Of a DNA stretch of 64,000 bases, positions 38,961-49,447 are shown piece by piece; the first letter of the stretch is position 1; every line of letters starts with the position of its first letter. The position numbers were made by a program, and so were the translations under genes. This stretch comes from Adlercreutzia murintestinalis (lineage in GTDB: Bacteria; Actinomycetota; Coriobacteriia; Coriobacteriales; Eggerthellaceae). The stretch spans positions 1 through 64,000 of the forward strand of contig NZ_CALPCC010000006.1 of assembly GCF_943192905.1 (NCBI RefSeq). The letters are read 5' to 3'. The notes under the pieces are model-generated. The model was given only the letters and a program-made list of their open reading frames with translations, made no database searches and had not been told where the DNA came from.

Positions 38961-39939
38961 GGCTCACCCCATTCTGAAAGACCACCTCAGGCACGAGCGC
39001 GCGCCGTACCGCGTCAACACGGTACAGAGCATAGAGCCTATCGCCCGAAACGATGCTGACCATCTCGCCTTCCGCAGGCGCGCTCGTCTCGCGCACACCT
39101 GAGGTGCAGGCGCAGCTCTCGCAAAAGCTTCGATCGTAGGCATGAAACGCACGGCGCAAGGTCAGCTTCATGCCATTGCGCACCTTGACGATCTCGTCAT
39201 CCCCGCAAAAGCATATCGTGTATCCCAACGCGCGCACCGGATCGAGCGCCGCCCGCACGCCCACCTCGGAGAGCGTATCGAGCGTCACGCACTCGTCAAG
39301 ACCCACCGATCCCGAAGCGCTCCGACGCAACGCGCCCAAATGTGCCTCTGTGCCGCTCGCTCGTCCGATATCGCGCGCGAGCGAGCGGATGTAGGTGCCT
39401 TTCGAGACCACGAAGAACACATCCCAAAACGTACCCTGCTCATCGGTGCCGATACCCACCATGCGCGCATCGTGAACAACGATGTCGCGCGGCTCCAGTT
39501 CGATGATGTTGCCTCGGCGCGCTTCATCGCAGGCCTTGCGTCCAGCGCGCTTCAAAGCCGAATACACCGGCGGCAACTGCTTCTGAGGACCGCTGAAACG
39601 CGCAAGGACCGAACGGGCGAACCCTTCATCGGCAACCTCATCGGGAACAGTGGCGCTGCGAATGACCTGACCGGCGGCGTCATCGGTATCGGTAGCGCAT
39701 CCGAACGAGATGCGTGCCACATACGCCTTGCGCTGCCCGCTCAGATACCCATTGAGGCGCGTGGCGGATCCCACCAGTACGAGCAATACCCCCGTGGCAA
39801 GAGGATCGAGCGTGCCCGCGTGCCCGACGCGTCGCTCGCCGAAGATGCGCCGACACGCTCCGACCACGTCATGTGAGGTCATTCCTTCGGGCTTATCCAC
39901 CGCCACGACCAGGCTCAGCCCCGAACTGCCGCGCTTCAA
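38944..39939 (-). CDS. truB: tRNA pseudouridine55 synthase
   Basis: Makes pseudouridine 55 in tRNA. The catalytic aspartate is in GHAGTLDPLATGVLLVLVG near residue 45; KGTYIRSLARDIG follows. The start is a TTG whose last bases overlap the nrnA stop (TTGA), with GAGG seven bases upstream, so translation is coupled. 331 residues. Confidence 0.94.
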   Translation of the reverse strand: MKRGSSGLSLVVAVDKPEGMTSHDVVGACRRIFGERRVGHAGTLDPLATGVLLVLVGSATRLNGYLSGQRKAYVARISFGCATDTDDAAGQVIRSATVPDEVADEGFARSVLARFSGPQKQLPPVYSALKRAGRKACDEARRGNIIELEPRDIVVHDARMVGIGTDEQGTFWDVFFVVSKGTYIRSLARDIGRASGTEAHLGALRRSASGSVGLDECVTLDTLSEVGVRAALDPVRALGYTICFCGDDEIVKVRNGMKLTLRRAFHAYDRSFCESCACTSGVRETSAPAEGEMVSIVSGDRLYALYRVDAVRRALVPEVVFQNGVSRGRGL

Positions 39940-40940
39940 CGCAGCGCCTCATCGGACACGGCGGCGCACACCACCTTGCGCACCTGGCGAAGCGCACGCT
40001 CGAGCGGCTCGTGCAACGTGAATCCCGCAGCAGCGCGATGGCCACCGCCCCCAAAACGACGCGCGAGCGTCGCAACGTCGGTGGTATCCTTCGCGCGAAA
40101 GCTACCGCGCACCTGAGTGCCCTCGTCGCGCAGCATGGCTGCCACGCGCACGCCCTTGATGGAGCGCAACACATCAACCAATTGCTCGCAATCAGATTTC
40201 ACCGCTCCCAGCGATGCCATATCCTCAAAGGTGATGTAGCTGAGCGCTGCTTGTCCGTCGCAGAGCAACTCCATATGCTCGATGCAGCGCGCCTCAAGCT
40301 GGATGGATGCCAACGTGCGCTGTTGGAAGAACGCTGCTGCGAGCGCAGCCGGATCAGCGCCAGCATCAACCATCTCGCAGGCAGCCCGAAACACGGCCGC
40401 ATCGGTGTTGCTGTGCTGGAAACGTCCCGTATCGGTCATGAGCCCCGCATAGGCGCAAGTGGCTATCGCATAATCGCGATCGACGCCGAGATGGGCCGCC
40501 AATCGCCAGATGAGCAAAGCCGTCGCAGCCGCATCAGGGTCGGTATAGCTCAGATCGCTTTGGCGCTCGGGCACCGCGTGGTGGTCGATGGTGATCGTCT
40601 TGGATGCCGCTGCGCGCACCTTCGCCGCATCCTCGCCAATGCGCCTGACATCGGGCGCATCTACCTGCACGAACACTGCACAAGGAGCCGCGAGATCCTT
40701 TGCAGGCACCAGCTGATCGGCCCCAGGCAGCGATCTCAGCCCCGCATCGATCGGATCATCGCTTGCCAGGAGCACTGTGGCGCGCTTGCCAAGCTGCACG
40801 AGTGCCGCCCGCAAGGCAAGCTGCGAGCCGATGCAGTCCCCATCAGGGCTCACATGCCCGCATATGCAGATATCGTCGCTCTTCAGAAGCGTCTCGGCGA
40901 TCTCTTCCAACGTGGTGTTGGTCTGCGGGGTCACCGCCAT
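39936..40940 (-). CDS. nrnA: DHH-family oligoribonuclease / PAP phosphatase
   Basis: Degrades short oligoribonucleotides and dephosphorylates 3'-phosphoadenosine 5'-phosphate. The 334-residue protein has DGDCIGSQLAL, the DHH motif TITIDHHAVPE and the C-terminal DHHA1 motif FGGGGHRAAAGF. It lies between rbfA and truB, a common arrangement. Confidence 0.92.
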   Translation of the reverse strand: MAVTPQTNTTLEEIAETLLKSDDICICGHVSPDGDCIGSQLALRAALVQLGKRATVLLASDDPIDAGLRSLPGADQLVPAKDLAAPCAVFVQVDAPDVRRIGEDAAKVRAAASKTITIDHHAVPERQSDLSYTDPDAAATALLIWRLAAHLGVDRDYAIATCAYAGLMTDTGRFQHSNTDAAVFRAACEMVDAGADPAALAAAFFQQRTLASIQLEARCIEHMELLCDGQAALSYITFEDMASLGAVKSDCEQLVDVLRSIKGVRVAAMLRDEGTQVRGSFRAKDTTDVATLARRFGGGGHRAAAGFTLHEPLERALRQVRKVVCAAVSDEALR

Positions 40941-40946
40941 CGTCTA

Positions 40947-41321
40947 TCAGCCCCGATCCTCGTCGGTACCCTGCTGAAGCGCCTCCTGACGCGCACGCTC
41001 TTCGCTCAAATACGCGCCCAGCTTTTCCGCCGCATCCACCGTTTCATCCAGATGGAAGCGCAGCTCGGGCGCCTGTTTCCAGTGCAACTGCTTGGCCATG
41101 AGCGATCTGATGTGGCCGCGTGCCGCCGAGAACGCCGCCTCTACCGCAGCGTAGCGCTCAGGCTCGGCCGTGTAGTGCACATCGGCATAGGCCCGATCGA
41201 AGCTCACGTTCACGCCGGTGATGGTAACCATGCGCAGACGCGGATCGGATACATCGAACAGCAGGATGTTCGAGATGACCTCGCGCGCTTGCTCGTCTAC
41301 TTTGCGGTTTCCTTCTTTCAT
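40947..41321 (-). CDS. rbfA: Ribosome-binding factor A
   Basis: Late maturation factor for the 30S subunit. The 124 residues begin KVDEQAREVISNILLFDVSDPRL and contain VTITGVNVSFDRAYADVHY, as in the KH-like RbfA fold. Between infB and nrnA. Confidence 0.93.
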   Translation of the reverse strand: MKEGNRKVDEQAREVISNILLFDVSDPRLRMVTITGVNVSFDRAYADVHYTAEPERYAAVEAAFSAARGHIRSLMAKQLHWKQAPELRFHLDETVDAAEKLGAYLSEERARQEALQQGTDEDRG

Positions 41322-41368
41322 CCTGCCTCAATTCGTTCAGTTTCGCCTCTGGTGGGCCCGCACCGATA

Positions 41369-44122
41369 CTATTCGGTGCGCTCGACCTCTTTTACGGTGT
41401 ACCCCTCGATGGTGTCACCCACCTTGATATCCTGATACCCGGCAATGCCGATGCCGCACTCGAAGCCGTGCGCAACGTTCTTCACATCGTCCTTGAAGCG
41501 GCGCAGGCTCTCGATCTCGCCTTCGTAGATGACCGTGCCATCGCGCACCACGCGCACCTTATCGTCGCGGTTGATCTCGCCTTCAATGACGTAGCAGCCA
41601 GCGACCGTGCCGATCTTGGGCACCTTGAAGGTCTCGCGCACCTCAGCGATACCGGTGTCCTCTTCCACGATATCGGGAGAAAGCAAGCCCACGCGCGCCT
41701 GATTGATATCCTCGATGGCCTGGTAGATGACGCGATACAGGCGGATATCCACCTTCTCCTTCTCGGCTTGGCTGCGGCTTTTGCCCGTGGGGCGCACATT
41801 GAAGCCGATGATGATGGCATCGGATGCCGCTGCCAGCGTGACGTCGGTCTCAGTGATGCCGCCAACCGCCGAATGCACGATATTGATGCGCACCTCCGAC
41901 TGATCCATCTTGTCGAAGGCATCGCGCAGCGCCTCGATGGAGCCCTGCACGTCGGCCTTGACGATCAGATTCAAGTCGGTCTGCTTGCCCTCTTCGATGC
42001 GGCTGAACAGGTCATCCAGGCTCATGTGCGAGGTATGCTGCTGCTCGGCCAAGCGCTCGCGCAGCGCGCGCTCTTCGGCCAGCTTGCGCGCATCGCGTTC
42101 GTCCTCGAATACGCGGAACTCATCACCTGCCACCGGCACGCTGTTCAAGCCCAGTATCTCCACCGGGTCAGCCGGCAGAGCGGCGTCCACATGCGCGCCA
42201 TGCGGGTCAACCAACGCACGCACATGGCCATACGACGTACCGGCCACCACGGCATCCCCCGGATGCAGCGTACCGCGCTCGACCAGCACCGTGGCCACCG
42301 GACCGCGCCCCTTGTCCAGGTTCGCCTCGATGACGAAACCGGACGCGAGCGCATCAGGATTCGCCTTCAGCTCCAAAACGTCAGCTTGCAAGATGATGGT
42401 CTCCAACAGATCGTCGATATGCAGGCCCTTCTTCGCCGATACCTCGACGAACATGTTCTGGCCGCCCCATTCCTCGGGGATGACCTCGTATTCGGTGAGC
42501 TCTTGACGTACTCGGTCAGGGTTCGCGCCGTCCTTGTCGATCTTGTTGACCGCCACCACGATGGGAACGTCGGCCGCCTTCGCATGGTTGATGGCCTCGA
42601 TGGTCTGCGGCATCACGCCGTCATCGGCTGCCACCACCAACACGATGATATCGGTCACCTGAGCACCGCGCGCACGCATGGCTGTGAATGCCTCGTGGCC
42701 CGGCGTATCGATGAAGGTGATCTGACGACCGTTGATATCCACCACCGACGCACCGATATGCTGCGTGATGCCGCCCGCTTCGCTGGCGACCACGCCGGTG
42801 TCGCGAATGGCATCCAGAAGCGAGGTCTTGCCGTGGTCAACGTGGCCCATGACGGTAACCACGGGTGGCCGGGGCTTGAGGTCCTCTGCGGTGTCGTTGT
42901 AGACGACCGCGAACTCTTCTTCGGGCGAGACGACGCGCACCTTGCGATCCATATCGTCTGCCACGATGTCGATCAGATCCTCGCTCATGGACTGGGTGAC
43001 GGTAAGCACCTGGCCCAGCATGAACAAGCGCTTGATGATGTCGTTGGGCTGCACGTTCAGCAGCTCTGCCAGCTTGCCCACCGTAGCGCCTTGCGGAACC
43101 TCGACCACTGAATCATCCAACACCAGATCGGGGTCGATACCGCGCTCGATGGCCTCTTCGGCAGCGCGTGCACGAGCCTCGGCCTCGCGCTTCTCCTTGC
43201 GCTTCTTGCGGCGCCCTTCGCCCTCGTGGGTGTTCGCTGCTTCCACCGCCGCGCGCGCCTCGGCCAGCACCTTGTCGCGTTGGAGCTTTTCGGCTTGCAC
43301 GGCCATTTGCGCATAGCGGTCTTCCTGTGGCGCGTCCGCACCCTCAAGCTCGGGCACGTATTGGGCCTTGCCCTTGCCGCGCTTGCCCTTGCCAGCACCA
43401 CCGCCGCGCTTGCCCGTATCCGCCTTCGCAGGCGCTGCAGCCTGCTTTTGCGTCTGGATGCGCTGCGCCTCTGACTCGATCTGGGACAGAAGCGAGCTGA
43501 ACGCGTTCGTCGTGCTCGGAGCGGGGGCTGCTGCGCGTGCAGGCTCTTTGGGCTGCTCGTGCTTGGGGGCGGATTTCTTGCCGCGGTTGCGCAGCGCCTC
43601 TTCCACCGCCTGCTTCTTGGCCACATCGCGGCGCGCCTTCTCGGCGCGCTCGCGGGCGCGCGCTTCCTCGCGTTCGCGAGCCACCCGTTCTTTTTCGGAT
43701 TCGATCTGGCTCGCAAGGTTCTCGAAAGCGGCTGAACGCGTCTCTATCTTGCGAACCTTGGGCTGCTCGGATGCCGCCGCCTCAGGCTCGGCTGTTGGCT
43801 CGATCTCGCGCGCTGCACGCGCCGCCTCGCGCGCTGCACGCTCGGCTTCCACCGCCGCACGACGCGCCGCCTCTTCCTCGGCCTTTTGCTTCTCGGCCTC
43901 GGCTTGCTCCTTCTCGAGCGCTTTCTTCGCCTTCGCGTCCAACTCGCCGGCGCGCTGGAGAAGCTCAGGCTCCATGTTGGAGCGCACCTTGCCCACATCC
44001 TCGTCGCTCAGCACGCTGGCGTGAGACTTCGCTGATATCTTCAATTCGCGCAGCTTAGCAAGCATATCCTTGCTGGATATGTCGAACTCTTTCGCCAACT
44101 CATGTACGCGCATGCCGGCCAT
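41369..44122 (-). CDS. infB: Translation initiation factor IF-2
   Basis: GTPase that places initiator tRNA on the ribosome. The 917 residues have an IF2_N domain ([13 protein letters not shown]), a long charged Lys/Glu/Ala-rich linker (about 60-320), a GTPase domain ([26 protein letters not shown]) and C-terminal domains. Start ATG 44120-44122, six bases after GGAG. Confidence 0.97.
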   Translation of the reverse strand: MAGMRVHELAKEFDISSKDMLAKLRELKISAKSHASVLSDEDVGKVRSNMEPELLQRAGELDAKAKKALEKEQAEAEKQKAEEEAARRAAVEAERAAREAARAAREIEPTAEPEAAASEQPKVRKIETRSAAFENLASQIESEKERVAREREEARARERAEKARRDVAKKQAVEEALRNRGKKSAPKHEQPKEPARAAAPAPSTTNAFSSLLSQIESEAQRIQTQKQAAAPAKADTGKRGGGAGKGKRGKGKAQYVPELEGADAPQEDRYAQMAVQAEKLQRDKVLAEARAAVEAANTHEGEGRRKKRKEKREAEARARAAEEAIERGIDPDLVLDDSVVEVPQGATVGKLAELLNVQPNDIIKRLFMLGQVLTVTQSMSEDLIDIVADDMDRKVRVVSPEEEFAVVYNDTAEDLKPRPPVVTVMGHVDHGKTSLLDAIRDTGVVASEAGGITQHIGASVVDINGRQITFIDTPGHEAFTAMRARGAQVTDIIVLVVAADDGVMPQTIEAINHAKAADVPIVVAVNKIDKDGANPDRVRQELTEYEVIPEEWGGQNMFVEVSAKKGLHIDDLLETIILQADVLELKANPDALASGFVIEANLDKGRGPVATVLVERGTLHPGDAVVAGTSYGHVRALVDPHGAHVDAALPADPVEILGLNSVPVAGDEFRVFEDERDARKLAEERALRERLAEQQHTSHMSLDDLFSRIEEGKQTDLNLIVKADVQGSIEALRDAFDKMDQSEVRINIVHSAVGGITETDVTLAAASDAIIIGFNVRPTGKSRSQAEKEKVDIRLYRVIYQAIEDINQARVGLLSPDIVEEDTGIAEVRETFKVPKIGTVAGCYVIEGEINRDDKVRVVRDGTVIYEGEIESLRRFKDDVKNVAHGFECGIGIAGYQDIKVGDTIEGYTVKEVERTE

Positions 44123-44184
44123 AAATCACTCCATCCACATCGTGCTCGCCCAAGGTGTCACGCACCTCGATACGTTTCTCCTGC

Positions 44185-45432
44185 TCAGTCGAGATCCGTC
44201 TCTTCGGCGTCTGAATGCACGCCGCAATACTTGCTGCCCGGTCGAGCATGGTTACGGCAGCGCGTGCCGTCCTCGCTCACGTAGGCGCAGAAATCGTCCT
44301 CGGGCTCTTCTTCCACATCGATCAGCACGTTCTCGCCTACCAGCGATTCATTGGCCATGCTCGAAGAGCGAATATCAATATGCCACCCGGTCAGACGCGC
44401 CGCAAGTCGCGCGTTCTGCCCCTCTTTGCCAATAGCCAGCGACAGCTGGTCGTCCGGCACGATCACGGTGGCGTAGTGGTTCTCAGGGTCGATCTGAACG
44501 GTCTGCACCTTCGCGGGTGACAGAGCGTTGGCCACGTACACGCGCGGGTCATCGCTCCACTGGATCACATCGACCCGCTCGTTGCGCAGCTCTTCGACCA
44601 CCATGCGCACACGGCTGCCCTTCGGACCAACGCATGCGCCCACCGGATCGAGGTTGCTCTCATGGCTGTACACCGCCACCTTGCTGCGAGCGCCCGGTTC
44701 GCGCGCGATGGACTTGATCTCGACCACGCCCTCATAGATCTCTGGCACCTCTATCTCGAACAGGCGCCTGATCAGATCGGGATGCGTACGGCTGACCACG
44801 ATGGAGGGGCGCGCCTGCTCACCGCGCGAGCGCGGCGCATCGGATGAGGGGTCGCGCACCTCGATGATGAGCACCTTCAGCCGCTGGTTGTGACGGTAGT
44901 GCTCGTTGCTCGGGCGCTCGTTGCGCTCGCTGGGATTGCGCTTCACGTCGTAATGCGGCAGCTCGGCTTCCACGCCATCGCGGATCTTCACGATGGTGAA
45001 ATCGGGTGTGCCTTGCAGCACCGTGCCCGTGATGAGGTCGCCCACGCGATCCTTGAATTCCTCGTAGATGGTTTGACGCGTCGCGTCGCGCACGATGGCG
45101 GCGATGACGCTCTTGGCGTTCTGCGCTGCGATGCGGCTGACGTTGTCCGGCGTCACATCGCGCTCCTCGAAGTCGTGGTAGACCAGCTCAACCTCGCCGG
45201 TCTCCTCGTCCACCACCTCGTCTGGCTCCCCGATCGGCACCAGCTCGTACACGTAGATCTTGCCGGTCTGGCGGTCAATGGTCACGCGCGCATCGTATTC
45301 AAGGTCCAAGATGCGCTCATAGCTTTTCGCCAGGCTCTCTTCCAGCCGCTCGATGATGTAGAACTCGTCGATCTTGCGCTCATGAGCGAGCAACTGCAAC
45401 GCTTCTATCAATGAGCCTTCTGCCTCTGCCAC
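44185..45432 (-). CDS. nusA: Transcription termination/antitermination factor NusA with zinc-finger-like tail
   Basis: Modulates RNA polymerase pausing, termination and antitermination. The 415-residue protein has the N-terminal NusA domain, an S1 domain, and KH domains ([49 protein letters not shown]). The tail (about 379-402) has [15 protein letters not shown] and KYCGVH: C-X9-C-X10-C-X2-H, which could bind zinc and is not part of the core NusA fold. GTG start with AAGGAG six bases upstream. No ylxR gene is seen between nusA and infB. Confidence 0.95.
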   Translation of the reverse strand: MAEAEGSLIEALQLLAHERKIDEFYIIERLEESLAKSYERILDLEYDARVTIDRQTGKIYVYELVPIGEPDEVVDEETGEVELVYHDFEERDVTPDNVSRIAAQNAKSVIAAIVRDATRQTIYEEFKDRVGDLITGTVLQGTPDFTIVKIRDGVEAELPHYDVKRNPSERNERPSNEHYRHNQRLKVLIIEVRDPSSDAPRSRGEQARPSIVVSRTHPDLIRRLFEIEVPEIYEGVVEIKSIAREPGARSKVAVYSHESNLDPVGACVGPKGSRVRMVVEELRNERVDVIQWSDDPRVYVANALSPAKVQTVQIDPENHYATVIVPDDQLSLAIGKEGQNARLAARLTGWHIDIRSSSMANESLVGENVLIDVEEEPEDDFCAYVSEDGTRCRNHARPGSKYCGVHSDAEETDLD

Positions 45433-45446
45433 GATCTTCTCCTTCG

Positions 45447-45923
45447 TCAGAACTCTATCTCGCCGATCAGGTTTGCCTTCTTCACGGTAGAAAACGGAAT
45501 GCGGAAGGTCTCGCCACCATCCTCGATCTGGAGGACGTCGCCTTCCACGGACAGCACTCCCTTGAAGTTCGCCCGTCCGTCTACCGGCTCGCAGGTTCGG
45601 ATGCGCACCGTGCTGCCCGCGAACCGCTGGAAATGCTGCAACGTTCGCAGGGGCCGATCGATTCCTGGCGAGGATACCTCCATGGTATAGGCCCCCGGGA
45701 AGGGGTCGACCTCGTCAAGAAGATCGCCGATCCAAGCCTGAGCGCTCGACAGCACGTCGAAGCTGACGCCGTCAGGGGTGTCGACGAACACCCGGATGGT
45801 CGGCGCCTTCTTAGCCCCGACTATCTCGATGTCCACGATCTCGACGCCCTCCTGCACCGCGCGCGGCTCAAGAGCATCCAGCAGCATCTTCTCTTTCGCT
45901 GTCAGCACATCCGTCCTTTCCAT
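45447..45923 (-). CDS. rimP: Ribosome maturation factor RimP
   Basis: Needed for 30S maturation. 158 residues; GAYTMEVSSPGIDRPLRTLQHF is the family signature, followed by a C-terminal SH3-like region. First gene of the rimP-nusA-infB-rbfA-nrnA-truB-ribF operon. AAGGG is seven bases before the ATG and overlaps the last bases of a leader hairpin. Confidence 0.94.
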   Translation of the reverse strand: MERTDVLTAKEKMLLDALEPRAVQEGVEIVDIEIVGAKKAPTIRVFVDTPDGVSFDVLSSAQAWIGDLLDEVDPFPGAYTMEVSSPGIDRPLRTLQHFQRFAGSTVRIRTCEPVDGRANFKGVLSVEGDVLQIEDGGETFRIPFSTVKKANLIGEIEF

Positions 45924-45932
45924 ATTCGGCCC

Positions 45933-45987
45933 TTACAACAAAAGAAAGCGGGACAAGCCCACTTTCCAAAGGTTCGAAAAGTTGTAA
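45933..45987 (-). promoter_or_regulatory. Nested hairpin leader of the rimP-nusA operon
   Basis: In the minus strand, outer arms TTACAAC (45987-45981) and GTTGTAA (45939-45933) enclose an inner hairpin AAAGTGGG-CTTGT-CCCGCTTT (45965-45945) followed by CTTTT, terminator-like. A small CTTT-GG-AAAG stem (45972-45963) would compete with the inner hairpin. The outer stem abuts the rimP ribosome-binding site AAGGG, so either attenuation or translational control is possible. NusA autoregulation is known elsewhere; here it is inferred. Confidence 0.55.
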
Positions 45988-46045
45988 GCGCCGAGCGCTT
46001 GCGTCATGGTACCACAGGATGCGCGCCGCTTCCAGCACAACATCC

Positions 46046-46082
46046 AAAAAACGGCCCGCATCGCAGCTGGTGCGGCGGGCCG
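46046..46082 (-). terminator. Intrinsic terminator after leuA
   Basis: Minus strand: CGGCCCGC, a 15-base loop, GCGGGCCG, then six T's. An 8-bp perfect GC stem with a U6 tail, 20 bases past the leuA stop. Confidence 0.85.
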
Positions 46083-46101
46083 CATGTGGCAGCGATCTTG
46101 C

Positions 46102-47622
46102 TCAGAGGCTCTTCGAGAGCAGACGATTGAGCGCGTTGAGGTAGGCCTTCGTGGCCGAGACGATGATGTCCCCATCGGCGCCACGGCCGGTGTAGACCTC
46201 ACCGTTGACCGCCTTCACGCGCACCGTTACCTCGCCGAGCGCGTCAATGCCGCGCGTGACCGACTGCACGCTGAATTCGGAAAGGTCGGCATCGAGCCCC
46301 ACGATGGCATCGACCGCCTTGTAAGCCGCATCTACCGGACCGGTGCCCCACACGCACTGCGTGACCGATGCGCCCTGAGGATCCTTGATGGTGACCGTTG
46401 CCGTGGGTTTGAGCGGGAAGCCGCAGCTCACCTGCACCGCCTCGAGCGAGTAGAGCGCCGTCTCTTCGCGATCGCGCTCGTTGACGAGGCTCTCGAGATC
46501 CTCGTCGTAGACTTCCTTCTTCTTGTCAGCCAGGTTCAGGAACGCCTCGTAGAGCTCGTCGAGCTTCTCGGCGTTGAACTCATAGCCCAGCTCTTCGAGC
46601 CGGTGCTTCAGTGCGGCATGGCCGCTGCGCGCCGTCAGCACGATCTGGCTCTCCCCGGCACCCACATCGGCCGGATCGATGATCTCGTAGGTGTCGCGCT
46701 TCTTCAACACGCCATCTTGGTGGATGCCGGAGGAATGGGCGAAGGCGTTCGCGCCCACGATGGCCTTGTTCGCCTGCACGTTCATGCCGGTGATCGTGGA
46801 GACCAGGCGACTCGCCTTCGTGAACTCGCGCGTGTTGATGTCGGTATGCGCATCCAGCTCGCGCTCGTGCATGCGGATGGCCATAACCACCTCTTCCATG
46901 GCCGTGTTGCCCGCGCGCTCACCAAGGCCGTTGATGGTGCATTCGATCTGGCGCGCGCCATTGGCAACGCCTGCCATGGCGAGCGCGGTAGCCATACCGA
47001 GGTCGTTGTGGCAGTGCACGGCGATGGTCACATCATCGATGCCCTGCACGTTATCGACCAGATACTTGATGCGCCGCCCGAACTCGTCCGGCAACGAATA
47101 GCCGGTGGTATCGGGAATGTTGACCACGGTAGCGCCCGCATCCACCACCGCTTGGATCATACGCACCAAGAAGTCGTAATCGCTGCGCCCCGCATCCTCT
47201 GCATAGAACTGCACGTCGTCCACGTAGCTTTTCGCGCACTTCACCGCAGCCACGGCGCGCTCGATCGCCTCGTCAGGCGTCAGGCGCAGCTTGTCGCGCA
47301 TATGGCTCTCGGAAACGCCGATGCCGGTGTGGATGCGCGGACGCTTCGCGAACTTCAACGCGTCAGCCGCGCTCACGATGTCCTTCTCGACCGCACGCGT
47401 CAGCGCCGCAACCGTGGCATCGTATCCGGCGAGCTGCGATATCTTGCGAACGCTCTCGAAGTCGCCCGGGCTCGATATGGGAAAGCCCGCCTCGATCACA
47501 TCCACGTTCAAACGCAGCAGCTGCCGCGCAATGACCAGCTTCTCCTCGGTGTTCATGGAGGCGCCCGGCGATTGTTCGCCATCGCGCAGCGTGGTGTCGA
47601 AGATGTCGATCTTACGAGTCAT
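46102..47622 (-). CDS. leuA: 2-isopropylmalate synthase
   Basis: First committed step of leucine synthesis: acetyl-CoA plus 2-oxoisovalerate. 506 residues: [15 protein letters not shown] near residue 9, [13 protein letters not shown], and a C-terminal allosteric LeuA domain (about 380-506) expected to bind leucine. Start ATG 47620-47622 after GAGG. No leuCDB follow; the gene stands alone. It is linked by substrate to the VOR-like oxidoreductase, which also handles 2-oxoisovalerate if the VorB assignment holds. Confidence 0.94.
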   Translation of the reverse strand: MTRKIDIFDTTLRDGEQSPGASMNTEEKLVIARQLLRLNVDVIEAGFPISSPGDFESVRKISQLAGYDATVAALTRAVEKDIVSAADALKFAKRPRIHTGIGVSESHMRDKLRLTPDEAIERAVAAVKCAKSYVDDVQFYAEDAGRSDYDFLVRMIQAVVDAGATVVNIPDTTGYSLPDEFGRRIKYLVDNVQGIDDVTIAVHCHNDLGMATALAMAGVANGARQIECTINGLGERAGNTAMEEVVMAIRMHERELDAHTDINTREFTKASRLVSTITGMNVQANKAIVGANAFAHSSGIHQDGVLKKRDTYEIIDPADVGAGESQIVLTARSGHAALKHRLEELGYEFNAEKLDELYEAFLNLADKKKEVYDEDLESLVNERDREETALYSLEAVQVSCGFPLKPTATVTIKDPQGASVTQCVWGTGPVDAAYKAVDAIVGLDADLSEFSVQSVTRGIDALGEVTVRVKAVNGEVYTGRGADGDIIVSATKAYLNALNRLLSKSL

Positions 47623-47727
47623 GTTTGCCTCTTCCCTTCATCGTTAGAAGAATGTTGGGCCGCGCATGCAGCTCTTCGCATCATAGCAGGAATGCGCCCG
47701 CATACCAGCGCTCACTTCACATCTTGT

Positions 47728-49308
47728 CTAGAGCTTAATGTGCCAGAGATTGCGCAGTTCAAGAGCCGAGCGCAGCTGTGCGAGCACCTCTTCGGTCACC
47801 TCGCCCTCAACGTTCATATACACGAGCGCGCACTTGTCCTCGGGCTTGGTGCCGATCTGCATGGTGGTGATGTTCACACCAGCCTCGCCGAGCACCGTAC
47901 CGATGGTGCCGATGCGCCCCGGCGCATCCACGTATTCAAAGATGAGCGACTGCGCAGCAGGGGCAATGTCGATCTTGTATCCCATCATGGACACGATGCG
48001 CGGAAGCATATCGACCCCATAGAGAGTGGAGGCGATCTCGACCTCATCGGCGCGCACGCGAACATCAGAGGCGTATTCCTGTGCGTCCTCGACCGTCTTG
48101 GTCACCACCGTCATGCCATGACGCTCGGCAACCGAGCGCGCCGTATCGGGCACCGATGCGCCCACGTGCTTATACGACAGGATGCCGTCGACCACGCCAG
48201 CCACCAGCAGGTCAGGATCGGCATCGGCTATGGCTCCTTCGGGTTGCACGGTCAGCTTCTGCGGAATGCCGCCGCAAAGCTCGGCCACCACGCGCCCCAT
48301 CATGCGGCACGCGGGCAAGTACGGTCGCACCGCGTCCATCACCTCGGGCGGCAAGCCGCTCGCGTGAATGGCGGTCGGCACGATGGACCCCTCAAGGCCC
48401 GCCCACACGTACTCGGCGATTTGCTCCCCTGCTCGCACTTGCGCCTCACGCGTGACCGCATTCACGTGCGGGGTCAGGATCGCCCCCTCAAGCTCATGAA
48501 GGGGGCCTTGCGTGCACGGTTCCTCTTCAAAGACGTCAAGAGCCGCCGCCCCCACTTTGCCCGCCGCAACGAAATCAGCCAGCGCATCCACCTCGAAGAT
48601 GCCTGCACGCGCACAGTTCACCACCACAACACCCGTCTTCATGGCGGCGAACTGCTCTGGCCCGAACATGCCGATGGTCTCGTCGGTCTTGGGCAGATGC
48701 ACGGTGATGAAATCCGCCTTCGGCAGCACGTCTTCCACGCTGTCGTAGAGCGTTACGTCCAGCTGCGCTGCTTTGTCGGGGCTACAATACGGATCGTACG
48801 CGATCAGCTCCATGCCGAACGCTTTCGCGCGCTCGGCCACCAGGCTCCCCACGCGACCCAGACCGAAGATCGCAAGCGTCTTACCGTAGAGTTCGCTACC
48901 CATGAAATCACGGCGATCCCACTTGCCCGCATGCATCGAGGCATTGGCCTGCGGAATACGACGTGCCGCAGCCAGGAGCATGGCCAGCGCGTATTCGGCC
49001 GCCGAAATGATGTTCGAGGTAGGAGCGTTGCAGACGATGATCCCGCGTTCGTCAGCCGCTTCGATATCGATGTTGTCCACCGTCACGCCCGCGCGCCCGA
49101 TAATCTTGAGATTGACCGCCGCATCGAGCAGCGCCGCATCGACCACCGTGCCCGACCGCACGATCAAAGCATCGTAGGGCTCGATGACCTCGCGCAGCTG
49201 ATCCGGCGCGAGATCCGCCATCACATCGACCTGATAGCCGCGCGCCCGCAGCGCTTCGATTCCCTCAGGCGCTATCTCTTCGGTGATGAGAACCTTGCTC
49301 TGAGACAT
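47728..49308 (-). CDS. serA: D-3-phosphoglycerate dehydrogenase
   Basis: First step of serine synthesis. 526 residues: substrate and NAD-binding domains (IFGLGRVGSLVAERAKAFG near residue 150; catalytic residues in NCARAGIFE and LTPHV), an intervening domain, and a C-terminal ACT domain (about 450-526) for feedback by serine. It is the long form. Start ATG 49306-49308 with GGGAGG upstream. Its pathway partner serC is at 54548-55630. Confidence 0.95.
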   Translation of the reverse strand: MSQSKVLITEEIAPEGIEALRARGYQVDVMADLAPDQLREVIEPYDALIVRSGTVVDAALLDAAVNLKIIGRAGVTVDNIDIEAADERGIIVCNAPTSNIISAAEYALAMLLAAARRIPQANASMHAGKWDRRDFMGSELYGKTLAIFGLGRVGSLVAERAKAFGMELIAYDPYCSPDKAAQLDVTLYDSVEDVLPKADFITVHLPKTDETIGMFGPEQFAAMKTGVVVVNCARAGIFEVDALADFVAAGKVGAAALDVFEEEPCTQGPLHELEGAILTPHVNAVTREAQVRAGEQIAEYVWAGLEGSIVPTAIHASGLPPEVMDAVRPYLPACRMMGRVVAELCGGIPQKLTVQPEGAIADADPDLLVAGVVDGILSYKHVGASVPDTARSVAERHGMTVVTKTVEDAQEYASDVRVRADEVEIASTLYGVDMLPRIVSMMGYKIDIAPAAQSLIFEYVDAPGRIGTIGTVLGEAGVNITTMQIGTKPEDKCALVYMNVEGEVTEEVLAQLRSALELRNLWHIKL

Positions 49309-49385
49309 CGTGCCTCCCTCTGCTCAACAAGACGCCATATACCTTGCATTGTTCCTGCCACCACTATAGAGCAAGCGAAGCGCAA

Positions 49386-49414
49386 CAGACCGCACGTCGT
49401 TGACATGCGGTCTG
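49386..49414 (-). terminator. Hairpin after the first redox cassette
   Basis: CAGACCGCA and TGCGGTCTG, a perfect 9-bp stem with an 11-base loop, 34 bases after the stop at 49448. Only TTGCGCTT follows, so it is a weak terminator candidate. Confidence 0.55.
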
Positions 49415-49447
49415 AAAACAGCGGCTCTTTCAACGATGCGAAAAGCG

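Noticed and set aside
45988-46045. Sigma-70 promoter for rimP (TACCAT and similar)
   Set aside because: No -35 match at acceptable spacing; too weak to annotate.
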